From: Amycolatopsis antarctica
GTDB lineage: Bacteria > Actinomycetota > Actinomycetes > Mycobacteriales > Pseudonocardiaceae
Length of the DNA: 64,000 bases
Direction: 5' to 3'
Assembly: GCF_002262875.1 (NCBI RefSeq)
Contig: NZ_NKYE01000014.1
Span: forward strand, 62,001 to 126,000
Shown here: positions 13,503 through 21,908 of the stretch, in pieces
How positions within the stretch are numbered: position 1 is the stretch's first letter
Layout: every line of letters starts with the position of its first letter
Translations under genes and position numbers: made by a program
Notes under the pieces: generated by a model
Seen by the model: the letters and a program-made list of their open reading frames with translations, nothing else
What the model was told of the DNA's origin: nothing
Databases searched by the model: none

Positions 13503-14235
13503 GTGTCGGCGTCTCCGGGGGGTCGACGGTGCCCTCGGCGTGCGATGGCGGCATGCGTGAAATAGCGGGAAAGGCGACTGTTCGAACTCAGAACGGAATC
13601 GCGCTTGTCGCCTGGGAAAGATATTCACCACGTGAACGTAAAGTACAAGTAAAATGTTGATAAAGAAGATTTCATCTTTGCGTCAGGACGCGGCAGGCGA
13701 GTGAGATGACCGAATCAGCCACGTGTAGAAACAGTCGATTCCTGGCATCAAAGCCAGTGAATCGAGTCGATAAGGCTCTCGTGCTGGGCAATTCGGGTGA
13801 CGGATTCTCGGTGAAGCGGCCGGAACGTCACCGAGTGCAGTGTGACCTGATCAACACGGTTCCGGAGAATTCTCCGCGGGCGGTTATTGCCCATCGGTAG
13901 CGGCATGTCTGCCGGTTCGTCTACGGAACGCGGTTCGTTCTTGCGCGGCGCGCTTCCGGCGGGTAGGCAACAGTCCTGTCGCTCATGACCCGGAATTTGC
14001 GGCCGTGATTCGGTCAGCTCGGCGGCGTTCACGGGTTTAGCGCGCGAAACCGCCTTCTCGGATTCGAAAGCTGATTCTTGGTTCGATCCGGCCGCAGATC
14101 GCTGGTATCGTGAATTCGTCGAAGACGGCTGCGGTGGCCGTGCGGAGGTTTCCGTGCGCAGCGGAACGCTGCAATCCGCCGGTAGGATGGTCTTCCGGTT
14201 CGCTACCGTGCCGATCCGGGCTGGTCGACCGGTTT
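13503..14235. promoter_or_regulatory. intergenic region, likely NRPS promoter
   Basis: About 730 bases without a convincing gene, between the NRPS start and the TetR stop. The stretch 13610-13690 is much more AT-rich than the rest of the window and holds a perfect inverted repeat, AAGAT-TTC-ATCTT (13666-13678). It is a sensible place for the NRPS operon promoter and a regulator site, but no clear -10/-35 pair can be assigned. Short ORFs here (about 64, 94 and 88 codons) lack ribosome binding sites and familiar sequence, and I do not call them. Confidence 0.45.
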
Positions 14236-14871
14236 CTACCGCTGGGCGACCAGCAGGTCGAGCACCTGGGGAAGCTCCTCGCGCAGGGCGCGCACTGAAT
14301 CATCCACTGTGGACAGATGAGCGAGCAGGGCGCGCTGGAAGATCCCGTCGAGCGCGGCGTAGGCCGTCGCGCGCGAGGCCGTCAGCTTGCCGCCGCACAG
14401 TTCCGCGTACCGGCTGATCACCCGCCAGATCATCATCTCGCGGCGTTCTTCGATCTCCAGAACATCCTTGCGGAACGATTCGTCGAACAGGCTCTGGTTG
14501 CGCAGGTCGTACCAGAGCCGGTGGAGTTGCGCGTCCTCGCGCAGCGTCGTGAAGAACATCTCGGTGAACTCGTCGCGTAGCTGCCCGGCCGTCGTCGCGC
14601 GTGCCACCACGTCGTCGTAGCGCGTCACGCACACGGCCTCGTACTGGCGCACCGCTTCGGTCACCAGGTCGCGCTTGTCCGCGAAGTAGTAGTGCAGGAC
14701 GCCGTGGGAGAACTCCGAGTTCTGCGCGATCTCTCGCAGGCTTGTCCGCGCATAGCCGAGTTCGGCAAGCGTGTGCAGGGCGGCCACGGCGAGTTCCGTT
14801 CGCCGGGCGTCGAACTTGTCGACCTGGCGGCGGGCGATTCTGTCCCGCTTCGTCTCGGCTACCTCGGTCAC
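14236..14871 (-). CDS. TetR/AcrR-family transcriptional regulator
   Basis: 211-aa regulator. The N-terminal helix-turn-helix is clear (LAELGYARTSLREIAQNSEF then SHGVLHYYFADKRDL), followed by an all-helical ligand-binding region (YDDVVARATT, MFFTTLREDAQLHRLWYDLR). GTG 14871 (VTEVAETKRD) is chosen because TetR proteins usually start 15-30 residues before this HTH; the further upstream in-frame sequence is Ala/Arg-rich and overlaps the operator region. It is divergent from the SDR operon, with repeated operator-like boxes between, so self-regulation plus control of that operon is the natural reading. Ligand unknown, perhaps an acyl-CoA or substrate of the neighbouring ligase (inference). Confidence 0.85.
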   Translation of the reverse strand: MTEVAETKRDRIARRQVDKFDARRTELAVAALHTLAELGYARTSLREIAQNSEFSHGVLHYYFADKRDLVTEAVRQYEAVCVTRYDDVVARATTAGQLRDEFTEMFFTTLREDAQLHRLWYDLRNQSLFDESFRKDVLEIEERREMMIWRVISRYAELCGGKLTASRATAYAALDGIFQRALLAHLSTVDDSVRALREELPQVLDLLVAQR

Positions 14872-14965
14872 TGCGCGTCCCGTCCACGTACGGCCTGCCG
14901 CTGCGGCATGTGCCCGACAGCGTAACGCCCCGGCCGCGACCCGACCCAGGCCCTTGATGAGCGTC

Positions 14966-15003
14966 ACAAGAAAACTTGACGCTTGACCAAAGAAATCTTG
15001 ACG
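14966..15003. promoter_or_regulatory. tandem operator-like boxes between TetR gene and SDR operon
   Basis: Two copies of a 14-base box, AAGAAAACTTGACG (14968-14981) and AAGAAATCTTGACG (14990-15003), differ at one base and are 22 bases apart, two helical turns. Each contains a short inverted repeat (CAAG-AAAA-CTTG in the first, AAGA-AA-TCTT in the second). Each ends in TTGACG, which resembles a -35 element. Position between divergent genes and helical phasing suggest paired TetR dimers binding over the promoter. Confidence 0.55.
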
Positions 15004-15092
15004 AGTGCATAAGAGCCTGCTTACGGTGAGGCCCGCCACACCGCGGGAGTTCGGGCGCGGCAGCGAAGTGATCTCAAGGAGGAGATTCTCAG

Positions 15093-15896
15093 ATGACCAG
15101 TATCGACTTGTCCGCTCGGAAAGCCCTGGTCACGGGCGGTGCGCGGGGGCTGGGTGCCGGAATGGCCGAAGCACTGGCCAAGGCTGGAGCGGCCGTCGCG
15201 ATCGCCGACGTACTGGAGGACGCCGGCAAGGAGACCGCGCAGTCGCTGCGCGACGCCGGCGCCACCGCGGAGTTCGTCCCGCTGGACGTCTCGGCGGACT
15301 CGAGCTGGGAGCAGGCCGTTCCGGCGGTGGTCGACGCACTCGGCGGCCTGGACATCGTGGTGAACAACGCGGGGATCGAGGTCACCAACCTCCTCGCCGA
15401 TCTCGACCCCGAGGGCCTGCGCCGGATGCTCGACGTCAACGTGGTCGGCACCGCGCTCGGCATCAAGCACGCCTTCCGCGCGATGCGTCCCGGCGGCGTT
15501 GCGGGCAACGGCGGCACGGTGATCAACATTTCCTCGGTGGCCGCGACGATCGCCTTTCCCGGTATCGCGGGGTACTCGGCGAGCAAGTCCGCCATCGACA
15601 GGCTCACCCGGGTCGCGGCGGCCGAATCGGGCAGGCTCGACTACGGCGTCCGGGTCAACTGCGTCTATCCCGGACTCACGCCCACCGCGATGGGCAACAA
15701 GCTGGCTGTGGACTGCGCGGAGATCGGCTTGTTCCCCTCGCCGGAGGAAGCCGTGCAGGCCGTCGTGGCGCAGACCCCGTCCGGGCGCCTGGGCCAGATC
15801 GACGACATGGCCGACGCGGTCGTGTTCCTCGCCTCCGATGCCGCCAAGTTCGTCACCGGGGCAGGACTCCCGGTCGACGGCGGCATGGGCATGTGA
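15093..15896 (+). CDS. short-chain dehydrogenase/reductase (SDR)
   Basis: 267-aa classical SDR. It shows the NAD(P)-binding TGGARGLGAG at residues 14-23, the NNAG motif, and the catalytic Ser near 147 with Y161-S-A-S-K165. A strong ribosome binding site (AAGGAGGAG) precedes the ATG. Acidic residues after the second strand (IADVLED) favour NAD(H), an inference. First gene of a three-gene plus-strand set with a saccharopine-dehydrogenase-like protein and an acyl-CoA ligase, so probably a catabolic or modification pathway under the divergent TetR. Substrate unknown. Confidence 0.9.
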   Translation: MTSIDLSARKALVTGGARGLGAGMAEALAKAGAAVAIADVLEDAGKETAQSLRDAGATAEFVPLDVSADSSWEQAVPAVVDALGGLDIVVNNAGIEVTNLLADLDPEGLRRMLDVNVVGTALGIKHAFRAMRPGGVAGNGGTVINISSVAATIAFPGIAGYSASKSAIDRLTRVAAAESGRLDYGVRVNCVYPGLTPTAMGNKLAVDCAEIGLFPSPEEAVQAVVAQTPSGRLGQIDDMADAVVFLASDAAKFVTGAGLPVDGGMGM

Positions 15897-15927
15897 CCGA
15901 CTTTCCCGGAACGAAAGGAAACAGTTC

Positions 15928-17055
15928 GTGACTACCGACAAGCCCGTCGTCGTGTACGGAGCCTCCGGCTACACCGGACGGCTCATCTGTGAGTACCTGC
16001 GCGAGTACCAGATCCCCTTCCTCGCGGCAGGCCGCGACCTCAAGCGCGTGCAGGAAGCCGTCGCCGCCGTGCCCGGAATCGACACCGTCGACCATGAGGT
16101 GATCGAGGTCGAGCACAGCGCCTCCGCGCTCGCCGACGCCTTCCGCGGCGCCTCGGTGGTGCTCAACACCGTCGGCCCGTTCGCCCGCTGGGGCCACGAG
16201 GTCGCGCAGGCCTGCCTGGAGATCGGCGCGCACTACACCGACACCAACGGCGAACAGAACTGGATGATCGACGCCGACGAACGCTACGGCTCCGATTTCG
16301 CAGCCCAGAGCCTGGTGCTCACGCCCGGTCTGGCGCAGATGTACACCATCGGCGAGATCGCGGCGAACCTCTGCCTGGAAACACCGGGCCTGGACACCCT
16401 GGACATCCAGGTGTTCTGGAAGGGGCACCCGACGGTCGCCTCGACGAACACGATCCTGACCAACGCGGCCCTCGCCAAGGCGTACTACCTGGAACAGAAC
16501 GAGTACGTGGAATGGCCGCCCGATGCCGGGCTCTACGACGTCGTCGTGCCAGGACAGCACGAACTCGGTCTCGCGCTGCCCTGGGGCGGGACCTCGCACC
16601 CGCTGTGGTTCAAGAAGGACCCGCGCGTGTCGAGCGTGCGCGCACTGGGCGGGGTGTTCAACCGGCCGCTGATGCAGGGGGTTCCGCAGATCGTGGCGGG
16701 GGCGCTGGCGATGATGGAAGGCAAGTCGGTCGAGGAGAAGTACCGCATCATCGACGAGCAGTCGGCGCTCGTGCGCAGTGAGATGCCGCCACGGGAGAAC
16801 CCGCGGATCAACACCTCGCTCGACTCGGTGCACGCCTCCGGTCCGCTGGGCCGCGCGCACTGCGTCATCCACGGCAACTGCAACTACAAGCAGACCGCGC
16901 TGCTGAACGCGCACGCCGCCGCGCACCTGCTGCAGGAACAGCCGCGACGCACCGGGTTCGCCTCCAGTTGCCAGGCGTTCGGGCACCGCGAGCTGCTCGG
17001 CACGCTGCGCGCGTTCGGGCTCGTGCTCGACCCCATCCTGGAAGTCCACCACTGA
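15928..17055 (+). CDS. saccharopine dehydrogenase-like NAD(P)-binding protein
   Basis: 375-aa oxidoreductase of the saccharopine dehydrogenase / trans-acting enoyl reductase fold group. It opens with a Rossmann motif (VVVYGASGYTGRLICEYL) and continues with FLAAGRDLKRVQ, VLNTVGPFARWG and HYTDTNGEQNW, typical of this group. GTG 15928 is chosen because it follows GAAAGGA at proper spacing and puts the Rossmann motif at the N-terminus; the upstream in-frame extension overlaps the SDR gene. It lies 31 bases after the SDR gene. True lysine biosynthesis is unlikely in this context; the substrate is unknown. Confidence 0.8.
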   Translation: MTTDKPVVVYGASGYTGRLICEYLREYQIPFLAAGRDLKRVQEAVAAVPGIDTVDHEVIEVEHSASALADAFRGASVVLNTVGPFARWGHEVAQACLEIGAHYTDTNGEQNWMIDADERYGSDFAAQSLVLTPGLAQMYTIGEIAANLCLETPGLDTLDIQVFWKGHPTVASTNTILTNAALAKAYYLEQNEYVEWPPDAGLYDVVVPGQHELGLALPWGGTSHPLWFKKDPRVSSVRALGGVFNRPLMQGVPQIVAGALAMMEGKSVEEKYRIIDEQSALVRSEMPPRENPRINTSLDSVHASGPLGRAHCVIHGNCNYKQTALLNAHAAAHLLQEQPRRTGFASSCQAFGHRELLGTLRAFGLVLDPILEVHH

Positions 17056-17062
17056 GATTCCC

Positions 17063-17091
17063 GTGCCGGCCGCCATTCCGGCGGCCGGCAC
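17063..17091 (+). terminator. intra-operon GC hairpin
   Basis: A perfect 12-bp inverted repeat, GTGCCGGCCGCC - ATTCC - GGCGGCCGGCAC, sits 7 bases after the saccharopine-dehydrogenase-like stop and 32 bases before the ligase start. There is no T-run, so it may be an actinobacterial-type terminator, a partial terminator/attenuator or an mRNA-stabilising stem. Confidence 0.6.
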
Positions 17092-17123
17092 ACCTCTCCC
17101 ACTCCCACAGTGAGGTCGAAGCA

Positions 17124-18659
17124 GTGCGGCTGGCCGACTATCTGGACAAGGGCGCCTCGCTCGGCGGCGACGCCCCCTGTCTGACCATGAACGAGGAAAC
17201 GCTCACCTACGCCGAGGTGGTGCGGCAGTCCCGGCAGGTCGCCGGGGCGCTGCAGGCGTCCGGACTCCGCCGGGGCGACCGGGTCGCGGTGCTGTCCGGC
17301 AACGACCCGCTCGCCCTCACCTGCGTCTTCGGCCTGTCCCGCGCCGGTGCGGTGTGGTGCCCGGTCAACCCGCGCAACGAAGCCGAGGAGAACCGGCAGC
17401 TCCTCGATCTGTTCGGCTGCCGGTTCCTGCTCTTCCAGAAGAAGTTCGCGCCGCTGGTGGCCCGGATCCGTGACCGGCTGCCGGAGCTGGAGATGCTGGT
17501 CTGCCTGGACGGTGAGGTCGAGGGCGCACTGGCCTTTCCCGACTGGATCAGTGGGGGTGTCGAGCCGGACGAGGCCCCGGCCGCCGCCGAGGAGCCGTGC
17601 ATGCTCGCCGGAACCGGTGGCACCACGGGGAAACCCAAGGGCGTCCGGCTGAGCGCGAACACCATGGCGACCGCGACCGCGTTGACGCTGATGAGTTATC
17701 CGTTCGGTGACCGTCCCCGTTATCTCGCACTCGCGCCACTGACGCATTCCGCGGGTGTGCTCACCTTCCCGGTTCTCACGCTCGGCGGCGAGATCGTGAT
17801 CATGCCGGACCCGGACCTGGGAGAGTTCCTGCGACTGGTCGAACACCACCGCGTCACGCACGCTTTCCTGCCGCCCACGGTGATCTACGGGCTGCTCGAC
17901 CACCCGGCCCTGGACTCGACGGAGCTCGGCTCGCTGCGTTGCCTGTGGTACGGGGCGGCGCCGATGTCACCGACCCGTCTGGAAGAAGCGCTGACCCGGA
18001 TCGGGCCGGTACTCGGGCAGTTGTTCGGCCAGACCGAGGCGCCGAACATGATCGCGACCCTCGCTCCGGCGGACCACTTCCGCGCGGACGGTTCCGTCGC
18101 CGTCGAGCGGCTCTCCTCCGCGGGCAGGCCGAGTCCGCTGACCCAGGTCGCCGTCATGGACACGAAGGGAATCCTGCTGCCGCGGGACGAACGCGGCGAG
18201 ATCGTCGTCCGCGGCCCACTGGTCATGTCCGGCTACCACGAGAATCCGGAGGCCACCGCGGCGGCGAGCACGCATGGCTGGCACCACACCGGCGACATCG
18301 GCTATCTGGATGAGGAGAACTTTCTCTACATCGTCGACCGTGCCAAGGACATGATCATCACCGGTGGATTCAACGTCTACTCGGCCGAGGTCGAGCAGGC
18401 GCTGCGAGCGCATCCCGCCGTGCAGGACTGCGCCGTGCTCGGGCTGCCCGACGACAAGTGGGGGGAGCGGGTGACCGCGGTGGTGCAACTCCGCCCGGAC
18501 CGGCACGCGGAATCGGCGGACCTCATCGCCTTCGTCAAGCAGCGGCTCGGTGGCGTCAAAGCACCGAAACAGCTCGAAGTCTGGCCCGACCTTCCGCGCT
18601 CGAAGATCGGCAAGGTGCTCAAGCCCGAGATCAGGACCCGGCTGCACCCACTCGACTGA
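17124..18659 (+). CDS. acyl-CoA synthetase / AMP-dependent ligase
   Basis: 511-aa ANL-superfamily ligase. Motifs: phosphate-binding AGTGGTTGKPKGV near residue 155, FGQTEAPN, HHTGDIGYLDEENFLYIVDR, and ITGGFNVYSAEVE. The C-terminal end SKIGKVLKPEIR carries the expected catalytic lysine. Length suits a medium/long-chain or aryl acyl-CoA synthetase. GTG 17124 after GAGG is chosen because it places the protein start (VRLADYLDKGAS) at the usual distance from the first core motif; the upstream in-frame part runs back through the previous gene and the hairpin. Pathway with the SDR and saccharopine-like genes is inferred from order and strand. Confidence 0.88.
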   Translation: MRLADYLDKGASLGGDAPCLTMNEETLTYAEVVRQSRQVAGALQASGLRRGDRVAVLSGNDPLALTCVFGLSRAGAVWCPVNPRNEAEENRQLLDLFGCRFLLFQKKFAPLVARIRDRLPELEMLVCLDGEVEGALAFPDWISGGVEPDEAPAAAEEPCMLAGTGGTTGKPKGVRLSANTMATATALTLMSYPFGDRPRYLALAPLTHSAGVLTFPVLTLGGEIVIMPDPDLGEFLRLVEHHRVTHAFLPPTVIYGLLDHPALDSTELGSLRCLWYGAAPMSPTRLEEALTRIGPVLGQLFGQTEAPNMIATLAPADHFRADGSVAVERLSSAGRPSPLTQVAVMDTKGILLPRDERGEIVVRGPLVMSGYHENPEATAAASTHGWHHTGDIGYLDEENFLYIVDRAKDMIITGGFNVYSAEVEQALRAHPAVQDCAVLGLPDDKWGERVTAVVQLRPDRHAESADLIAFVKQRLGGVKAPKQLEVWPDLPRSKIGKVLKPEIRTRLHPLD

Positions 18660-18690
18660 CAGCGGCCGCGGCGTCGGCAGCGGATGGAGG

Positions 18691-19086
18691 TCAGCGGATG
18701 AGGTCGATGGGCACGCCGACGTCCACGCGGGACCAGGGCTGATCGGAGGTGAGTGCGCGGGCGCCGGGCACGGCGGCGGCCAGGGCGAGGCAGGCCCGGT
18801 CGCCGAGGGACAGTCCCGCGCCGCGGGTGGCCGGCCACAGTGCCGCGGTGGCCACGGCCAGCTCGGCGTCGAACGCGGCGACGGTGAGCCCCAGGGAGAT
18901 GAGTGCGCCGACGTCCTCAGCGGCGGTGGTGCTACCGAGCTGGGCAAGCTTCTGCACAGCCTCGGAGTAGTTGACCGCCGAGATCAGCGTCGGCTCGTCG
19001 GAACGCAGGTGGTCGCCGACGATCTCGGCGCCGGGTTCGCCGCGCAGTAGGGCAAGAACGGCGCTGGCATCGAGGACGACGGTCAC
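18691..19086 (-). CDS. vapC: PIN-domain toxin, VapC type
   Basis: 131-aa PIN-domain ribonuclease, the toxin of a VapBC-type module. The acidic catalytic set is present: D6 in VVLDAS, E42 in NYSEAV, D96 in LSLGDRACLA and D115 in LTSDQPW. Family members cut tRNA or rRNA when free of antitoxin. The start overlaps the end of the upstream AbrB-type gene by ATGA, the usual coupling of antitoxin before toxin. The module borders the old end of CRISPR array 1. Confidence 0.88.
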   Translation of the reverse strand: MTVVLDASAVLALLRGEPGAEIVGDHLRSDEPTLISAVNYSEAVQKLAQLGSTTAAEDVGALISLGLTVAAFDAELAVATAALWPATRGAGLSLGDRACLALAAAVPGARALTSDQPWSRVDVGVPIDLIR

Positions 19087-19391
19087 GCCTCACCGTCGAT
19101 CGTGGCGTTGGCGCCGGCGTCCTCGCGGGCGGCTTCGGCACGGCGGTCGGCGATGAGTTCGGCGGAGGCGAGGCCGGTGTGGTGGCCGGTAGCGGCGGCC
19201 ACCCGGGCCTGGACGCGGGCAAGCAAGTGCTCCCACGGTTCGAGGACGACCCGGCCGTCCTCCACCGAGGCGACGAGCTGCTCGCCCGGCTCGATGCCGG
19301 CGGCCCGGCGCAGCGGTGCAGGAATGGTGACCCGGCCGCCCGGTCCGGCGGTCAGGCGGACTTGTGTCGTGTGCGGTTCCGACGCGGTCAT
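19083..19391 (-). CDS. AbrB/MazE-fold antitoxin, VapB-like
   Basis: 102-aa antitoxin. The N-terminal swapped-hairpin DNA-binding motif is clear (VRLTAGPGGRVTIPAPLRRAAGI); the C-terminal helical region (EHLLARVQARVAAATGHH, LIADRRAEAAREDAG) would wrap the toxin. It is upstream of and overlaps vapC by 4 bases. By family rule the complex should repress its own promoter, which would lie in 19392-19526. Symbol withheld because several antitoxin families share this fold. Confidence 0.82.
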   Translation of the reverse strand: MTASEPHTTQVRLTAGPGGRVTIPAPLRRAAGIEPGEQLVASVEDGRVVLEPWEHLLARVQARVAAATGHHTGLASAELIADRRAEAAREDAGANATIDGEA

Positions 19392-19526
19392 GTTGTCAGT
19401 CTACGGCAGAACGTCGGCGACGTGGCACGGGAACGATTTGTTGGCGCATGGTGGAAAGTCCGGCACATCTGGGAAGACGTGGCATCTGGCGATCGCGGTA
19501 GAGCGATGCCGCCACGGGAACCGCGG

Positions 19527-19616
19527 TCGGGACACCCACGCTTGCGCAGGGAGCACGCTGCCCGCGACAAGTCCGCAACCAGTCGGGGGGGGGGCACCCC
19601 CGCTTGCAAGGGGAAC
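19527..19616 (-). repeat. two decayed CRISPR repeats at trailer end of array 1
   Basis: Two repeat-like blocks continue the 61-base phase of array 1 outward. One (about 19530-19557) has CCCACGCTTGCGCAGGGAG; the other (about 19588-19616) has CCCCCGCTTGCAAGGGGAAC. Both keep the stem idea but differ from the consensus at many positions. They lie opposite the leader, where unselected old repeats normally decay, and so support the minus-strand reading of the array. Confidence 0.7.
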
Positions 19617-19648
19617 CTGGTCCGCTGTCAACGGTGGATCCAGGACGC

Positions 19649-21574
19649 GGGACCATCCCCGCTGGCGCGGGGAAAACCACAGGGCGAGTTCGGCGATCGA
19701 GCGCCAGGTGGGACCATCCCCGCTGGCGCGGGGAGAACCACGGCCAGGATCGCTGGCGGATGCCGGACCTGGGACCATCCCCGCTGGCGCGAGGAGAACG
19801 AACTCGCCCATCTCAGAGAGCCACCGGGTGCGGGACCATCCCTGCTGGCGCGGGGAGAACCACGGCCAGGATCGCTGGCGGATGCCGGACCTGGGACCAT
19901 CCCCGCTGGCGCGAGGAGAACGAACTCGCCCATCTCAGAGAGCCACCGGGTGCGGGACCATCCCTGCTGGCGCGGGGAGAACCACGGCCAGGATCGCTGG
20001 CGGATGCCGGACCTGGGACCATCCCCGCTGGCGCGAGGAGAACGAACTCGCCCATCTCAGAGAGCCACCGGGTGCGGGACCATCCCTGCTGGCGCGGGGA
20101 GAACTCGTCACCGGTTCCGAGGCGTACGCCGACGTCCGCCTAGGACCATCCCCGCTGGCGCGGGGAGAACGCGGGCACGCCGGCGGGGGAGATCACGGAG
20201 AAGGGACCATCCCCGCTGGCGCGGGGAGAACGATGCCGCTTTTGCCTCGGAAGAACACCACACGGGACCATCCCCGCTGGCGCGGGGAGAACGCCCTGCC
20301 CTGTCGACCCGGTCCCGTCGCCGCGGGACCATCCCCGCTGGCGCGGGGAGAACGAGCTGCGTCACCAGCACCCTGTGCTGGCCCGGGGACCATCCCCGCT
20401 GGCGCGGGGAGAACAGCACCGTGACCGGTCGGGCCTGCACCTCGGCGGGACCATCCCCGCTGGCGCGGGGAGAACACCGGATTTGCCGCGTACGCCGCAG
20501 CCCTGTGGGGACCATCCCCGCTGGCGCGGGGAGAACCCCGCCGTTGATCGATCGGGTCGCCGCTTCCAGGGACCATCCCCGCTGGCGCGGGGAGAACCAG
20601 ATCACCTGGCGCAGGGAAAACGATCACCTGGGACCATCCCCGCTGGCGCGGGGAGAACCCCGCCGTTGATCGATCGGGTCGCCGCTTCCAGGGACCATCC
20701 CCGCTGGCGCGGGGAGAACCAGATCACCTGGCGCAGGGAAAACGATCACCTGGGACCATCCCCGCTGGCGCGGGGAGAACCCCGCCGTTGATCGATCGGG
20801 TCGCCGCTTCCAGGGACCATCCCCGCTGGCGCGGGGAGAACCAGATCACCTGGCGCAGGGAAAACGATCACCTGGGACCATCCCCGCTGGCGCGGGGAGA
20901 ACACCCCGCCACGAAATTTCACTGACCGCGAGACTGGACCATCCCCGCTGGCGCGGGGAGAACAGCAGGCCGACTTGCTCAACATGGTCAGCAGCGTGGA
21001 CCATCCCCGCTGGCGCGGGGAGAACGACCGTGGTGGCGGGGGCGCGCAGTCGGGGGAGGGACCATCCCCGCTGGCGCGGGGAGAACTAGCGAAGGACAGT
21101 GTGCGCCGGATTTTTGAGGGGACCATCCCCGCTGGCGCGGGGAGAACACCCGATGCCAAGGCAACAAACGACCTGACGAGGGACCATCCCCGCTGGCGCG
21201 GGGAGAACGAGTTGGGGCGGTCGTGTGCGACGACCCCGATGGGACCATCCCCGCTGGCGCGGGGAGAACCACACCACCCCCTCATAGGCGGATGTCTGCC
21301 CGGGACCATCCCCGCTGGCGCGGGGAGAACCGTGGCAGCCCTCGGACGGTTCCGGACAACCCAGGACCATCCCCGCTGGCGCGGGGAGAACCACCACATG
21401 CACCTTCCCGGCTGCCTCACCCTGGGACCATCCCCGCTGGCGCGGGGAGAACCCAGGGGTGCCACTCCAACGGGGCAGGTGGTTGGGACCATCCCCGCTG
21501 GCGCGGGGAGAACGGCGCTGGAAATCGCGGGGGGAATGGACCCCGGGGACCATCCCCGCTGGCGCGGGGAGAAC
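19649..21574 (-). CRISPR. type I-E CRISPR array 1 (32 repeats, 31 spacers)
   Basis: 29-base repeats at a 61-base period. In crRNA sense (minus strand) the repeat begins GTTCTCCCCGCGCCAGC and ends GGGGATGGTCCC, with a 6-bp CCCCGC/GCGGGG stem. Leader is at the right, cas side; degenerate repeats at the left mark the trailer. Most spacers are 32 bases; one (20105-20141) is 37 and one (20964-20996) is 33. Repeat variants: GAGG for GGGG (19771, 19893, 20015), CCTGC for CCCGC (19832, 19954, 20076), and altered first base (20142, 20935, 20997, 21363). Two two-spacer units are each present in three tandem copies (19739-20104 and 20537-20902). Processing would be by the adjacent Cas6e. Confidence 0.98.
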
Positions 21575-21620
21575 CCCTTGCTGACCTGCGACGATATCAG
21601 GGCTGAATCGTTAATGTTTG
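21575..21620 (-). promoter_or_regulatory. leader of CRISPR array 1
   Basis: The sequence just outside the cas-proximal repeat is AT-richer than its surroundings. Read on the minus strand it ends CAGGTCAGCAAGGG directly against the first repeat. Array 2 has CAGGTCAACAAGA in the same place, and an upstream CGAT-CAG-CCC segment also aligns. The shared motif marks this as the leader, the site where Cas1-Cas2 adds spacers and where array transcription should begin nearby. Confidence 0.75.
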
Positions 21621-21830
21621 GCGAGTACCGGGAAGCTCTCCGCAGAGACTTCCGATCGGTGCGATTGTGTCGACGTCGTCAGCGTGAACCGTTGGCGTTG
21701 CCTCAGTATGGCGGTCGTCTCGATGCGCGACGCTACCGCTGAAGTGCAGGTCATCACCTGCCGATCACGGGGTGGCGGGACGCCGCGTCCGTTAGGGCTC
21801 CGCTGCTCGTCACGAGCACCCACACTAGTG

Positions 21831-21853
21831 AACAGTTGTACGTTCCCTATTGG
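21831..21853 (+). promoter_or_regulatory. pseudo-spacer target-like site, probable promoter/operator
   Basis: Bases 21834-21853 read AGTTGTACGTTCCCTATTGG. The pseudo-spacer 110 bases downstream begins AGTTGAACGTTTCCTTTCGG: 16 of 20 identical, mismatches at 6, 12, 16 and 18. The three bases 5' of the match are AAC, where a type I-E PAM would be. The site also contains an inverted repeat GAAC-N8-GTTC (21830-21845) and a -35-like TTGTAC, in a low-GC stretch between the array 1 leader and cas3. A promoter controlled by Cascade is inferred. Confidence 0.5.
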
Positions 21854-21908
21854 AAAATACACCACTGTGCTTAAGGTGCTTCCGTGAAGGTGAGAGTCGA
21901 GGACCGCA

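Noticed and set aside
13706-14303. Small ORFs between the NRPS and TetR genes
   Set aside because: No ribosome binding sites, no recognisable sequence, and one overlaps the TetR gene; the region is better read as regulatory.
19102-21742. ORFs with repeating GPSPLARGE / DHPRWRGEN / SPRQRGWS peptides
   Set aside because: They are translations of CRISPR array 1 repeats and spacers, not proteins.
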